A stretch of DNA of 49,952 nt from a virus. The stretch lies in IMG/VR virus record IMGVR_UViG_3300006305_000004, positions 1-49,952 of that record; one strand, written 5' to 3'. Shown here piece by piece: positions 1-7,942 of this stretch. A program made the position numbers and the translations under genes. Each line of letters starts with the position of its first letter. Position 1 is the stretch's first letter. The notes under the pieces were generated by a model. It had not been told where the DNA came from. It saw only the letters and a list, made by a program, of their open reading frames with translations, and made no database searches.

Positions 1-186
1 AGCAACGAACCCGTATTTTTGGCGTAGTAAGCTTGTAGCTTCTTCCAGTTCTCCTCTGAGAGCTGATTCGAGTTCGTATGCTTCTCGTTCGTTGAAATAC
101 CATCCATGCTCTTCTTGTTTTTGTAGTATGTGTGCGACCTGATGTTCTAGTTGTACCCAGTCAGGTAAGGGTGGAAATGTTGGCAT
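1..186 (-). CDS. DNA polymerase (family A), N-terminal fragment cut by window edge, copy A
   Basis: Only the first 62 codons are inside the window. The reading begins MPTFPPLPDWVQLEHQ and matches the start of the complete polymerase gene at 43137-44399, with about 7 substitutions in 62 residues (for example N for D, E for A and Y for F). The ATG lies inside the 3' end of the exonuclease gene, in the -1 frame relative to it, with a 40-nt overlap and no clear Shine-Dalgarno sequence, so translation is probably coupled. The gene is not broken; it continues outside the window. Confidence 0.85.
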   Translation of the reverse strand, partial: MPTFPPLPDWVQLEHQVAHILQKQEEHGWYFNEREAYELESALRGELEEATSLLRQKYGFVA

Positions 187-689
187 AATTTATTTGTAAC
201 AATAACGTCTTGTTCGCTATAGTCCTCCATCTCCTTGCTCCATGCTGACCAGTCGGCAGTCTGTCCAAAGTTCCCTTTGTATTCTCCCAACCTGTGGCCA
301 TAGGACTCCAAAGAGTGGCGACCATAGAGTTTTGGTGGCATACCGTCAATCCTTGCCTTGCGGTCTACCTCTAGCATATCGGGGTGGTACAACCTCGACA
401 GTAGTAATGTATCTATAACTCTACCCTCTGGTTCAAAGAATGGGTAGACTTTCTTTATCATCGGTATGTCAAAGCCAATGATGTTGTGGCCAATAATAGT
501 GTCAGCGGTCATAAGATACGTGACACCTCTGCTGATTGGCTCGGCAGTTCCTGTATCGTTGTATCTGGTAGTCTCACCTGTCTCATAGTCAAGCGTGACT
601 AAGCAGTGTAAGCTAACGTCCTCTTGACTTAGAGGTGTTGTTTCCAGATCGAACAGGAGGGTAATAGGTTTTGTCTCTGAATTTTGCAC
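147..689 (-). CDS. 3'-5' proofreading exonuclease (DnaQ-like), stand-alone half of a split DNA polymerase, copy A
   Basis: The 180-residue protein has the three motifs of the proofreading domain of family A polymerases: Exo I FDLETT near residue 14, Exo II GHNIIGFDIPMI near residue 68, and Exo III YSEQDVIVT near residue 158. In T7 this domain is the N-terminal part of gp5; here it is a separate gene ending 40 nt inside the polymerase gene, and together the two are about as long as one phage PolA. The start is GTG, with no ATG available nearby. Both copies keep the same arrangement, so it is not a sequencing frameshift. It presumably acts with the polymerase as the editing subunit; a physical complex is inference. 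Confidence 0.85.
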   Translation of the reverse strand: MQNSETKPITLLFDLETTPLSQEDVSLHCLVTLDYETGETTRYNDTGTAEPISRGVTYLMTADTIIGHNIIGFDIPMIKKVYPFFEPEGRVIDTLLLSRLYHPDMLEVDRKARIDGMPPKLYGRHSLESYGHRLGEYKGNFGQTADWSAWSKEMEDYSEQDVIVTNKLCQHFHPYLTGYN

Positions 690-721
690 GTCTTTTCTGT
701 TCTCTGGTGGGTGGGTTCGGT

Positions 722-2308
722 CTAAAAATCTGTAGCTGGGTTGAACTCAACTGTGTCTTCGGGTTTAGTTTCATAGAATTGGCATGTAGATAGGTCATAG
801 CTCAGAGTTGTAGCAACGCCAACCTCTCCTGAGAAACGGTTTTTAAGCACTCGCAGAGTTGTAAGGTTAGCGTTAGCCTCTCCTTGCTGGTCTCGTTCCA
901 ATGCGATGACGCTATCGCTGAGCTGAGCGATCGAATGAGATCCTCGTAACTGGCCAAGTGATACGCGTCCGCCTTCTTCGTGTGAGTTACTGTCACTGTT
1001 TGTTCTCCGTAGGTGTGATACTAAAAATAGTGCGATACCTGTACGTTCAACTAATGATCTGAGCTTCGTCATTGTTGAGTCTATCATACGTCTTTCATCG
1101 CCGTCAAGACCACTTAATAATATAGAAAGATGGTCAAGAAATATAATACGGCACTCCAGTCCACTGGCAAGGTATTCGATCCTGTTGTAAATAACATCTG
1201 GGTCAAAGCTACCAAAGCCATCAAACAGAAAAACATTCCACTTTGCAAGAGTATCAGCAAAAGCAGACTCGAGTTCTTCTTTGTCATGTTCTCCAATGTG
1301 ATAGGGTTTACCAACGGCAGCGGACATAAGTCCTAGTGCTGTACGTTTGTTGTTTGCTTCAAGCTCAAGGATACCAACTGTCTCACCCTTCTGTGCAAGA
1401 TCAGCTGCGATAGCCCTGACCAATGAAGTCTTACCACTACCTGACCCAGCTGTAAGAGTAGTTAGCTCTCCGTATCTGATGCCATGTAGTTTTTCATTCA
1501 GTCCCTCGAAAGGGTATTCGTGGTCACAGGTTTTGGTAGGCTCTGTAACCAATGCCATGAGATTCTTACCATCAACAATACCGTCTGGTCTGTATGGCTT
1601 GGCATCCCATATGGCTCGCCTTATTGCCTCTCTGTCTTCAGCTTGGAGTGCATCGCTAGCATCTTTGTAAGCATCGAGTCTAGCAATCTTAACCCTACCG
1701 GCTGGGAGTATACTCGTGGCAGATTCAATGGCCTCACGCCCTGCTTCGTCGTTGTCGAAGAAGAGGACGATCTCTTGGTAGCCTTGCAAGAAGGGTATGG
1801 CTTTCTGCAAGTCTTTCTTGGCTGCTGCCGCACCATGAGGTAGGCTGACCATGGGCCAACCTGACATAACTTCGTAACAAGAGGCAGCATCTAGTTCGCC
1901 CTCTGTGATGACGATTCTTTTTCCGCTGGTGGGGAAAAGATGCTGGCCAAAGAGTTGATCTGATCCCTGACCTTCATAGTGGAAGTCCTTTGACTTTGTT
2001 TTAATCTTGAATCCAACAACTTGGCCGCTTTCATTATAATATGGGAAGCGGAGGGTGTTGCCGTGTCTGTAGATACGGTAGAATGAGTTGGTGGATTCGC
2101 TGATCCTTCGTTTTTGCAGCTGTTCAGCTGATCCGAGGAATTGTACTCGTTCATTATTCATTATGGGTGTATAGTTGTCCCCGTTTGCCGGGGTGTACGT
2201 TTGGCACGCAAAGCAGTACGCATGGCCGTCAGAGTAACGTGAGTTAGCGTCCGACGAGCCACAGTTGTTACATGGTTCGTGTGCCACAAATTCTGATTCT
2301 GTGTTCAT
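722..2308 (-). CDS. T7 gp4-like DNA primase-helicase, copy A
   Basis: This is a bifunctional replication protein of about 528 residues. It has an N-terminal zinc ribbon (CNNC near residue 14, then CFAC), a TOPRIM primase core with ITEGELDA and FFDNDEAGREA, and a C-terminal SF4 RecA-type helicase with Walker A AGSGSGKTSLVRA and Walker B RIIFLDHLSILLSG. It unwinds the fork and lays primers for the phage polymerase. I take the start at MNTESEF because its ATG overlaps the endonuclease stop as ATGA. Its linker between zinc ribbon and TOPRIM is the most diverged part compared with copy B, including a one-codon indel. Confidence 0.93.
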   Translation of the reverse strand: MNTESEFVAHEPCNNCGSSDANSRYSDGHAYCFACQTYTPANGDNYTPIMNNERVQFLGSAEQLQKRRISESTNSFYRIYRHGNTLRFPYYNESGQVVGFKIKTKSKDFHYEGQGSDQLFGQHLFPTSGKRIVITEGELDAASCYEVMSGWPMVSLPHGAAAAKKDLQKAIPFLQGYQEIVLFFDNDEAGREAIESATSILPAGRVKIARLDAYKDASDALQAEDREAIRRAIWDAKPYRPDGIVDGKNLMALVTEPTKTCDHEYPFEGLNEKLHGIRYGELTTLTAGSGSGKTSLVRAIAADLAQKGETVGILELEANNKRTALGLMSAAVGKPYHIGEHDKEELESAFADTLAKWNVFLFDGFGSFDPDVIYNRIEYLASGLECRIIFLDHLSILLSGLDGDERRMIDSTMTKLRSLVERTGIALFLVSHLRRTNSDSNSHEEGGRVSLGQLRGSHSIAQLSDSVIALERDQQGEANANLTTLRVLKNRFSGEVGVATTLSYDLSTCQFYETKPEDTVEFNPATDF

Positions 2309-2673
2309 CTTAACCAATCAATGGGGATTGCGTGTGCTGCCGCCCACTTGATGTTGTGTTTCTCACACCATTGGGCGTATGTAGTTTTGGATTTCTTACT
2401 GATCTTGTTGAATGGTGCTTGAAAGACCATACGAATGTCAAGGTGTGGGTTGTCACGAATGACGGCCTTGATCTTACGTCTGTCTTCTGAGTCCCAGTAA
2501 CCTTTGGTTTCTAGCATGACACCATTGAGCAGTACGAAATCAGGATTGTATTGGTGCTGTATGGTATAAGGAACTTGCTCGCCCTCATACACATACTTGC
2601 AACCAACTGTGTCTAGTAGTTCAGCAACGCTGACCTCTAGCTTAGACTTAAAAGTCTTCTTCTTCTTCGTCAA
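2305..2673 (-). CDS. T7 gp3-like endonuclease I (Holliday junction resolvase), copy A
   Basis: The protein aligns with T7 endonuclease I through FKSKLEVSVAELL (first catalytic Glu), NPDFVLLNG (catalytic Asp) and MLETKG (Glu-x-Lys). It resolves branched DNA and helps break down host DNA. No ATG exists in front of this conserved part. The nearest start is a TTG inside the acidic tail codons of SSB, conserved in both copies, giving 122 residues against about 149 in T7 and a 26-nt overlap with SSB. A +1 slip at the SSB stop (TTT TAA A) is the alternative. The 3' end overlaps the primase ATG by 4 nt. Confidence 0.85.
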   Translation of the reverse strand: MTKKKKTFKSKLEVSVAELLDTVGCKYVYEGEQVPYTIQHQYNPDFVLLNGVMLETKGYWDSEDRRKIKAVIRDNPHLDIRMVFQAPFNKISKKSKTTYAQWCEKHNIKWAAAHAIPIDWLR

Positions 2674-3226
2674 TGCTATCTTCGTCAGCCTTTTCTGGTT
2701 CTGTAGCTTTTGCAACAAAGCCTTCAGTCTTACCGAATAGGTCTGCAACTTCTTTGTCGTCCATGCTGTCTGCATCAACACCAGCGGCACTGCCTGCAAT
2801 CTCGACAACTTGTACACCAACTAGCTTGAGTGAACTACCATAAGTTACTCCATCCTTCAAGATGTATGGCTTCTGGAAAAAGCCTAGCTTTACAGTTGAG
2901 CCACCGTAGATCGGTGTCTTTGCATCTGTAACTGGTGTGCCTTCTGTGTCGACAACTGGTGGTTTCTTGTCCTCTCCCCATGAGAACTTGATCTTGAACT
3001 TACCATCAGCTACCTCTTCCCATGGTGTAGGCTTGAGTGTAGCTCTCTTTGGGTTCTTCAACTTAGACTCTGCCCACTTGAGGACAGCCTGTCTTTCTGT
3101 TTCAAGTGCGTCAATGATACTTGTGCCCACAATAGCTGCGAGTGAGTATCCGAACTTGCCGGGTTCTAGGATAGCTTGGAAGCCTTCTAGTTTGATAGCG
3201 TCTGTGACGTGTACGTTTTTGCTCAT
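2648..3226 (-). CDS. T7 gp2.5-like single-stranded DNA-binding protein, copy A
   Basis: The 192-residue protein starts MSKNVHVTDAIKLEGF immediately after the RNA polymerase stop. It has the length and position of T7 gp2.5 and ends in an acidic tail closing with an aromatic residue (DSIDEEEEDF), the tail that in T7 contacts polymerase and primase-helicase. It coats single-stranded DNA at the fork. Residues upstream of this Met in the same frame lie in the RNA polymerase gene and are not part of it. In copy B the tail has one extra residue (DSIPVEEEEDF). Confidence 0.9.
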   Translation of the reverse strand: MSKNVHVTDAIKLEGFQAILEPGKFGYSLAAIVGTSIIDALETERQAVLKWAESKLKNPKRATLKPTPWEEVADGKFKIKFSWGEDKKPPVVDTEGTPVTDAKTPIYGGSTVKLGFFQKPYILKDGVTYGSSLKLVGVQVVEIAGSAAGVDADSMDDKEVADLFGKTEGFVAKATEPEKADEDSIDEEEEDF

Positions 3227-3227
3227 A

Positions 3228-5579
3228 TTAACAAAAGAAATAAGTGGATTCAATAACCGACTCTGGCTGTAGGTCGCCAATGATCGGTGGTTCAGTCTCT
3301 GCCTGTATCTGGTCGGCAAAGGTCTGGAGATAGTCATGCTCTGCAAACAGAATCATGTACGTCTCCCTAATTATAGCAGATAATTTATCCATATCGCAAC
3401 ATCTGCTTAACACACTGTCATGGATTAGTGCGATTGGCTGATCGAAGCTACGCACAGCAAGGTGTAGCAGTGATGCGTCCAGACTATGGATGAGGTTAGG
3501 TGCAGTAGCAGCCTTGTGCCTGTTGATGTCAACCTCCTTCCCGTCTTCTACTGCGACGGATAGATCACAACGACCTAGTAGCTGTAGCTGGATGCGTTCA
3601 ACCTTTTTCTTGAAGTAACGCTGTCTGACTACAAAGCCAGAAGGAGTCGTCCATTCCACATACTCTTCACCACGTTTGATAGTCTTACCGACCTCAGTCT
3701 CGATCCATCTCATAACTGACATTGGCCCGGGCACAACTGCCCCCATAGCCGAACGAACTGATGTAACGATCTGAGTAAGCTGATCTTTGTCAACCTCGAC
3801 ACCCTTCTCTTTGAGAGCATCTTTGATGTAAGACCTATTAGAATATGGCTTTGCATTATATGGTATGGTCATTACAGTACGCTTTACACATTTTCTGTCC
3901 CACACACCTCGTACTGTCTCAGGTATGTATGGCTTTGACACATCTGCAATAACTTTGTACGCATCTTGTGGTCTGTCAGATGGTACAACATTTACGAGAA
4001 GTGCTGTGGTCTTATCCCTTGCCAAGCCTGCTAGTATCTGCAAACCAGAACAGGTAGCGTCGGTAGCCACGGGTAAGGAAGTAGTCAATCTTTGTTTGGT
4101 AATCACACACTGATGATACTCCTCGCAAGCTGCAAGGAATAACCAAGGCTCGTCTGCCCCCTCCCAATCTCCTAGATTACCTAGTGGATCAGATGAGACA
4201 CGTGAGACAAGCTCAAGATTAGCGTGTGTCCAGTCTAGACGCTCTTGCATCGTAGACTTATCCAGTCCGTATGTGGTAGCGACTTGGAAAGCGAGCCATT
4301 TCTCACTGCTGTCAGTATACTCCGCAGCGTTTGCAAACTGTAGCAATGACTTGCCAAAGTCTGTATCTTGTGGAGTAAGAAAAGCAGGGATAGGATAAGC
4401 TCGCCCCCTGTAGTCAAACGACCATGGTATGTAGAACTCTCTGTCTTTGAAGCGATTGACAGCTTCCATAGTCATACGTGTGCGACAGGATCTCTTGAAC
4501 TCTGCTGCTCTTTTGTTCATTACCTCTGCTGCTTCACGTCGATACTTCTTACGAGACTCTTTGTTCTCAGCTATATCGACTGGCTTAGGTGGTAGATCGT
4601 AATGAACGATAGGTAGGAACTTTCCAACACTTATCCCTCTGTCTTGTAACAGCATAGCGACATTGACTATGAACGGGTTTAACCGATATTTTACCTGTTG
4701 GATTTTGTTGAGAAAAGCGAGTGGGATTTCCCCCTGTATAAGGGCGTGATCGCCTCTTCTAACAAGCTCATGGCCTTGCATTACCTCGTTGAGTATATAC
4801 CCACCGACCTCCGTGTTTGACCAGTCTCTAGGCGGTACTAGCATAGGCCACGCTAAAGGGCTGAATAATTCTGCATTTGCCATGACTTCATCTTTGATGT
4901 CCATGAACTCTGCGGTCGGTGCAATAAACACTTGTGTCTTACGACCTGTGCGTATGCGTTGCTTGTAGAACCAGCCACTTGATGCCATAATGCAATCGAG
5001 TAACCAGCCACCAAGTTTGGTACGGATACTTGTACCCCAAGGTCGCCACTGTTCAATTCTATAGCGGTTCATCAGCGTCCTGATGACAACTAGCTTCTGT
5101 TGTGTGCCACAGGCTTTGTGCCAGTAGTTGTCCTTGAGAGTCTTGAGTAAAGCAGGGGCGGCGTGCTCGTAGTGTCGCATCTGACACTCGTCTTCAATAG
5201 CCTTGCCTATCATAGAACACACGTTGGTAGCTGTGTTGCAGTTGTCCTTGTAACCAAAGACATTATCGAATGTAACTTTACAAGCGATAGCTGCGGCAGC
5301 CAATGCCTCAATACTAGCTAGGTATTGGTGTATATCCTTGAAGGCAGCTCCATACTTGCCTTGATGTATTTTCTTGTTAGTGTCTTCGATACGTTGAACT
5401 ACACGTGGTAGTAACGCATCAATCGAAGCGATACCATATACTGTTGCAGAAGAGTACTGTTGTGCTTCTAGCTTATACGTTTGGTCACGCAGTCTTTTCA
5501 GACCCTGTTTGATCTGTGATCTTTCTAAGTTGACCTGTTCCGTGATTTGGTCTTCCGTTATATCTATCTGCGAGTTCAT
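3228..5579 (-). CDS. T7-like single-subunit RNA polymerase, copy A
   Basis: At 783 residues it is slightly shorter than T7 RNA polymerase (883). Recognisable blocks are SFDYRGRAYPIPAFLTPQ, motif A ATDATCSGLQILAGLARD with the metal-binding Asp, motif B CVKRTVMTIPYNAKPYS with the conserved Lys and Tyr, and motif C ALIHDSVLSR with the second Asp. The C-terminus is VIESTYFFC rather than FAFA. It would transcribe the replication and structural genes after host polymerase has read the early region. The overlapping 3' end of a small upstream gene covers its first 30 or so codons. Confidence 0.97.
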   Translation of the reverse strand: MNSQIDITEDQITEQVNLERSQIKQGLKRLRDQTYKLEAQQYSSATVYGIASIDALLPRVVQRIEDTNKKIHQGKYGAAFKDIHQYLASIEALAAAAIACKVTFDNVFGYKDNCNTATNVCSMIGKAIEDECQMRHYEHAAPALLKTLKDNYWHKACGTQQKLVVIRTLMNRYRIEQWRPWGTSIRTKLGGWLLDCIMASSGWFYKQRIRTGRKTQVFIAPTAEFMDIKDEVMANAELFSPLAWPMLVPPRDWSNTEVGGYILNEVMQGHELVRRGDHALIQGEIPLAFLNKIQQVKYRLNPFIVNVAMLLQDRGISVGKFLPIVHYDLPPKPVDIAENKESRKKYRREAAEVMNKRAAEFKRSCRTRMTMEAVNRFKDREFYIPWSFDYRGRAYPIPAFLTPQDTDFGKSLLQFANAAEYTDSSEKWLAFQVATTYGLDKSTMQERLDWTHANLELVSRVSSDPLGNLGDWEGADEPWLFLAACEEYHQCVITKQRLTTSLPVATDATCSGLQILAGLARDKTTALLVNVVPSDRPQDAYKVIADVSKPYIPETVRGVWDRKCVKRTVMTIPYNAKPYSNRSYIKDALKEKGVEVDKDQLTQIVTSVRSAMGAVVPGPMSVMRWIETEVGKTIKRGEEYVEWTTPSGFVVRQRYFKKKVERIQLQLLGRCDLSVAVEDGKEVDINRHKAATAPNLIHSLDASLLHLAVRSFDQPIALIHDSVLSRCCDMDKLSAIIRETYMILFAEHDYLQTFADQIQAETEPPIIGDLQPESVIESTYFFC
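4731..4752 (-). repeat. 22-nt repeat shared with the post-terL region; promoter-like, inside RNA polymerase gene
   Basis: On the minus strand this reads CGATCACGCC followed by CTTATACAGGGG. It matches 21 of 22 positions with a site just after the terL stop (10699-10720). The TTATACAGGGG part resembles the melting and initiation part of T7 promoters (CTATAGGGAGA). Inside RNA polymerase it also encodes protein, so the second role is a guess. Confidence 0.35.
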
Positions 5580-5703
5580 CTTGTATTTGTGCTAGTAGGT
5601 GTTTTCTGACCTCATCATAGTGAGGGTGGTCTTTGCTTAACATGTCTAATGCTTGTTTGTGGTAGGTGTAAACGTCATCAGACGGAATAGTTCTCTTTGT
5701 CAT
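5485..5703 (-). CDS. Small conserved protein upstream of RNA polymerase, copy A
   Basis: The protein has 72 residues starting MTKRTIPSDDVYTYHK (76 if the ATG four codons earlier is used). It is helical and charged, with no domain that I recognise. The last 95 nt overlap the start of RNA polymerase in another frame. The protein is identical in copy B although the DNA outside the overlap carries synonymous changes, which supports real coding. Its start overlaps the 3' end of the gene before it, so it is probably translated as part of the early polycistronic message. Confidence 0.7.
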   Translation of the reverse strand: MTKRTIPSDDVYTYHKQALDMLSKDHPHYDEVRKHLLAQIQDELADRYNGRPNHGTGQLRKITDQTGSEKTA

Positions 5704-6007
5704 TGTCTGTAACATATTTTAGTGGTATCAAATGTTGTATATCGTTGTGTGTGCATACAGTAAACTCTGTCTCAGCACCAGCGATCAACTCTTTGACCTT
5801 TTTCTTTGCAGCTGCACCTGACTTGTACACGTGTTCTGTGACCTTGTTGGTTCTGTGATTACGTGCACGAATCATGCAATGATACTCTGTTGGCATCTCC
5901 CAGCCGTCTATCTTCCAAGACATGAATGTCATGAACTCAATAGGCTCGAACCACTCAGCTGGGCAGTTCTTTATCATGTTGTAGTTGTTTGGAAATTCTT
6001 TCTTCAT
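5678..6007 (-). CDS. Early-region protein of unknown function, 109 residues
   Basis: It starts MKKEFPNNYNMIKNCP and contains a lysine-rich middle (KSGAAAKKKVKEL). No family is recognised. It overlaps its neighbours on both sides (53 nt and about 26 nt), typical of the packed early region of T7-like phages. The last 20 codons reappear at the end of the window (copy B) with synonymous differences only, which shows purifying selection. An internal Met at residue 11 is an alternative start. Confidence 0.7.
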   Translation of the reverse strand: MKKEFPNNYNMIKNCPAEWFEPIEFMTFMSWKIDGWEMPTEYHCMIRARNHRTNKVTEHVYKSGAAAKKKVKELIAGAETEFTVCTHNDIQHLIPLKYVTDNDKENYSV

Positions 6008-6173
6008 TGTAGTGATGATGTTTGTCTAGGTAGATGTCCTCAAGAGTGGTATTCCAGTGCCACTTGGCTATGTGTGCAGCCCTGTATGCAGCTTCGATAT
6101 CGTCACGAGCAAACAGGTGTATGTGTTTACCTGTGCCCATGCGAGCTCTGTAGTAATAGTACTTGTCGGTCAT
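5955..6173 (-). CDS. Early-region protein of unknown function, 72 residues
   Basis: It starts MTDKYYYYRARMGTGKHIH and is rich in Tyr, His and Ala-Arg. No domain is recognised. The ATG sits in an ATGA overlap with the small basic gene before it and is preceded by AAGGACGCAC. A very similar leader (CACAAGGACG, then GCACATGAC) stands in front of the 99-residue early gene at 9382-9681. Confidence 0.65.
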   Translation of the reverse strand: MTDKYYYYRARMGTGKHIHLFARDDIEAAYRAAHIAKWHWNTTLEDIYLDKHHHYNEERISKQLQHDKELPS

Positions 6174-6310
6174 GTGCGTCCTTGTGATGATTGTGATGTC
6201 AGCTTTTTGATGAGCATTTTAGTACGCTTGCGGGCAGCTTGTACCATGCGTGGCTTGGCCTTGTACTTGGGCTGCTTGCGGCTGTGGTGCTGCCAGTTCG
6301 GTGTAGTCAT
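6170..6310 (-). CDS. Small basic protein, 46 residues
   Basis: The product starts MTTPNWQHHSRKQPKYKAKP and is strongly basic throughout (many Lys and Arg, few acidic residues), so nucleic-acid binding is plausible but unproven. It is linked by ATGA overlaps to genes on both sides. These overlaps, and a sensible protein, favour this frame over a longer low-complexity frame covering the same bases. Confidence 0.6.
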   Translation of the reverse strand: MTTPNWQHHSRKQPKYKAKPRMVQAARKRTKMLIKKLTSQSSQGRT

Positions 6311-6480
6311 AGCTTGATGAATGGGTAACATGGCTCGTGCATATCATTTGGATAGAACCAATCGACCAGTTCGTACTCGAGAGAGTTACAATGGTTCTCT
6401 GCATAGGTGTGAGCCTTTGGGTTATTGTAGACAATCTCAGGGTCTACGTCAACCTTGATGAGCATATATAGTGGTTTCAT
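6307..6480 (-). CDS. Small early protein, 57 residues
   Basis: It starts MKPLYMLIKVDVDPEIVYNN and ends CYPFIKL. No domain is recognised. Its ATG overlaps the stop of the 158-residue gene as TAATG, and its own stop overlaps the next ATG as ATGA, giving an unbroken chain of coupled small genes. Confidence 0.65.
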   Translation of the reverse strand: MKPLYMLIKVDVDPEIVYNNPKAHTYAENHCNSLEYELVDWFYPNDMHEPCYPFIKL

Positions 6481-6956
6481 TACAAGTACCCCGCTATCTC
6501 ACAGCCGGGCTCGTCGTAGAACCATGAGACTGATACGTCAGGATACTGCTCTCTGATGGCAGAGCATATAGCTTCTGGTGGCGACCATGCTGTGTTGAAC
6601 TCAATCTCTGTAGATTCGGGGTCATCATCCGTGACTACTACGTCGTATGCGTCCCACTTGGTATCCCAGTTGGCTAGTCTCCAGTCGTACCATCTGTCGT
6701 CTTGTCTATCTGTTGATTGAAAGAATGGCACGTAATGTCCGTTCTCAGCCGTGGGCTGTACTGGTAACTCGCCAACCTTACCTCTGTCATATACTAGACC
6801 TTTTACGTCGCTAGACATGAGAGGTGTGTTAGCCCAGTCTGGTTCTGGTATAATCTGACCAAAGCAGTTCTCGTCCTCGAATATCTGCTTCAGCTTGGCC
6901 ACAGCTTCTGTGTTAGCAGAATAAAATGTGACCCTGTTGTGGCAATGGTTTGGCAT
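6480..6956 (-). CDS. YubB/DUF1281-like ferredoxin-fold protein
   Basis: The 158-residue protein opens MPNHCHNRVTFYS and carries WDTKWDAYDVVV, FNTAWSPPEAIC and SWFYDEPGCEIAGYL, a pattern that I recognise from the DUF1281/YubB family found on plasmids and phages. The biochemical role of the family is not established. The protein is acidic and complete. Assignment is from remembered family pattern, not from a search. Confidence 0.7.
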   Translation of the reverse strand: MPNHCHNRVTFYSANTEAVAKLKQIFEDENCFGQIIPEPDWANTPLMSSDVKGLVYDRGKVGELPVQPTAENGHYVPFFQSTDRQDDRWYDWRLANWDTKWDAYDVVVTDDDPESTEIEFNTAWSPPEAICSAIREQYPDVSVSWFYDEPGCEIAGYL

Positions 6957-6968
6957 AGTTATCTCCGA

Positions 6969-7886
6969 TTAGTTTTTGTTGTATCTGTCAAGTAGCTTGG
7001 TGTAAGCTGCGTCTTTTATAGTTATAGCATAGTTTTCGTCATCTGCAATGATCTCTAACAAATTCTTAAGGAACTTGTTTTCATCTGCTGATATACCTAC
7101 AACTCTGCCTGACTTGGAACCCTTAGCCTTAGCTGGTGTCTTCTTGGCTGGTACTAGCTTCTTAGCTTTGATCTTGGATACAGCTGGTGCATCTTTCTTG
7201 AGTGATGCTTCGAGTTGTTTGACTTGCATTGAAGCCTTGGCATCTGCGATAGCCTTATCTATATTGGCCTGCTCCTGTGCTCTCTCTTCTGGTGTAGTAG
7301 AGAAGTCATATACAGGTAGGTCTGATTTGTTTGGTGTTGTTGTCATGGGTGTAATAATGAATGATGGTTTACGTGTTGGTATGCGTAGATAGTTGGTAGC
7401 TAACCACGGCTTGGTGTTGAGGTAGCGTTTGTACGCTGTGATAGTGTCGATAGTATCGTCGTACTTGAGATACTCTGGCATGGCACGTGTGAAGATACCG
7501 ACCTTGCGTGATGCGTCAGACAACATGAGATTGTTGAATGACTTGTGGTAGATACGTTCGGCCTGCTCGATAACATCAAGACAGGTATGCACCTTGCCAT
7601 AGCGTAGGTTGTACTCGTGACACAAAGCATAGCCGTGTCGTATGAGCCACGCTAGATTGTATGGTGTAGCGGCAGCCCACATTGTGCAGGGATGCTTGCG
7701 AAAAGCACCATGCTGAGTACGATAGGGTGTGCCGTCCTTCTTGTATAACTTGCCCACACCATAATACCAATCGCTGTATATGATAGCAAGCATCTGGCAA
7801 GTCTCGAGTGGCATCTTGACTATGTGCTTGTCGGGTAGGTTGCGAGCCGATTGTATCGGGCAGGGATCTGTTACAAAGATGTTCAT
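6969..7886 (-). CDS. Conserved phage protein with DKHxVKMPLE motif and a Lys/Ala-rich tail
   Basis: The protein has 305 residues when started at MNIFVTDPCPIQSARN; the open frame extends upstream through the tRNA but that part is not protein. DKHIVKMPLETCQML followed by HPCTMWAA is a family pattern common in marine phages, where it is often left unnamed or loosely annotated as a pyrimidine-dimer glycosylase; I do not see firm catalytic evidence. From about residue 190 the chain becomes Lys/Ala-rich and low in complexity, suggesting a flexible nucleic-acid-binding tail. It has its own strong promoter placed so close that the mRNA may be leaderless. Confidence 0.7.
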   Translation of the reverse strand: MNIFVTDPCPIQSARNLPDKHIVKMPLETCQMLAIIYSDWYYGVGKLYKKDGTPYRTQHGAFRKHPCTMWAAATPYNLAWLIRHGYALCHEYNLRYGKVHTCLDVIEQAERIYHKSFNNLMLSDASRKVGIFTRAMPEYLKYDDTIDTITAYKRYLNTKPWLATNYLRIPTRKPSFIITPMTTTPNKSDLPVYDFSTTPEERAQEQANIDKAIADAKASMQVKQLEASLKKDAPAVSKIKAKKLVPAKKTPAKAKGSKSGRVVGISADENKFLKNLLEIIADDENYAITIKDAAYTKLLDRYNKN

Positions 7887-7892
7887 ATCTAT

Positions 7893-7921
7893 ATTATAGT
7901 TCGGTTTTTTGATTCCGTCAA
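7893..7921 (-). promoter_or_regulatory. Strong sigma70-type promoter
   Basis: Minus strand: -35 TTGACG (5 of 6), 17-nt spacer, -10 TATAAT (6 of 6). It lies between the tRNA and the 305-residue gene. Only six bases separate the -10 box from the ATG, so transcription should start at or within a base or two of the start codon. A host-type promoter here would let host polymerase express this gene and everything downstream, including RNA polymerase. Confidence 0.75.
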
Positions 7922-7942
7922 CGAAATGTGTTGAAATCAAAA

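Larger units (their letters stand above)
1..5739. repeat. Copy A of the repeated replication module
   Basis: This stretch, from the 5' part of the DNA polymerase gene to the small genes upstream of RNA polymerase, recurs at 44214-49952 in the same orientation. Gene ends keep a net offset of 44,213 bases; a one-codon loss in the copy B primase is balanced by a one-codon gain in the copy B SSB. Differences are scattered substitutions, mostly synonymous. RNA polymerase is almost unchanged, whereas the DNA polymerase N-terminus and the primase linker are clearly more diverged. The offset equals the size of a T7-like genome, so the simplest reading is that the window runs past one full genome into a second, slightly different one. 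Confidence 0.95.

Noticed and set aside
147-186. Programmed -1 frameshift joining exonuclease and polymerase
   Set aside because: The frames are compatible with a -1 shift, but there is no canonical slippery heptamer and the local bases differ between copies; coupled initiation at the polymerase ATG is simpler.
2674-2820. N-terminal extension of endonuclease I to an ATG within the SSB gene
   Set aside because: The extension is not conserved between copies (NQKRLTKIA against LLSLLTKIV), unlike the rest of the protein, and it lies wholly inside SSB.
6219-6434. 71-residue open frame (MSTITQRLTPMQ...) on the minus strand
   Set aside because: It is low in complexity, and two other frames over the same bases give the 57- and 46-residue proteins with exact TAATG and ATGA overlaps to their neighbours.
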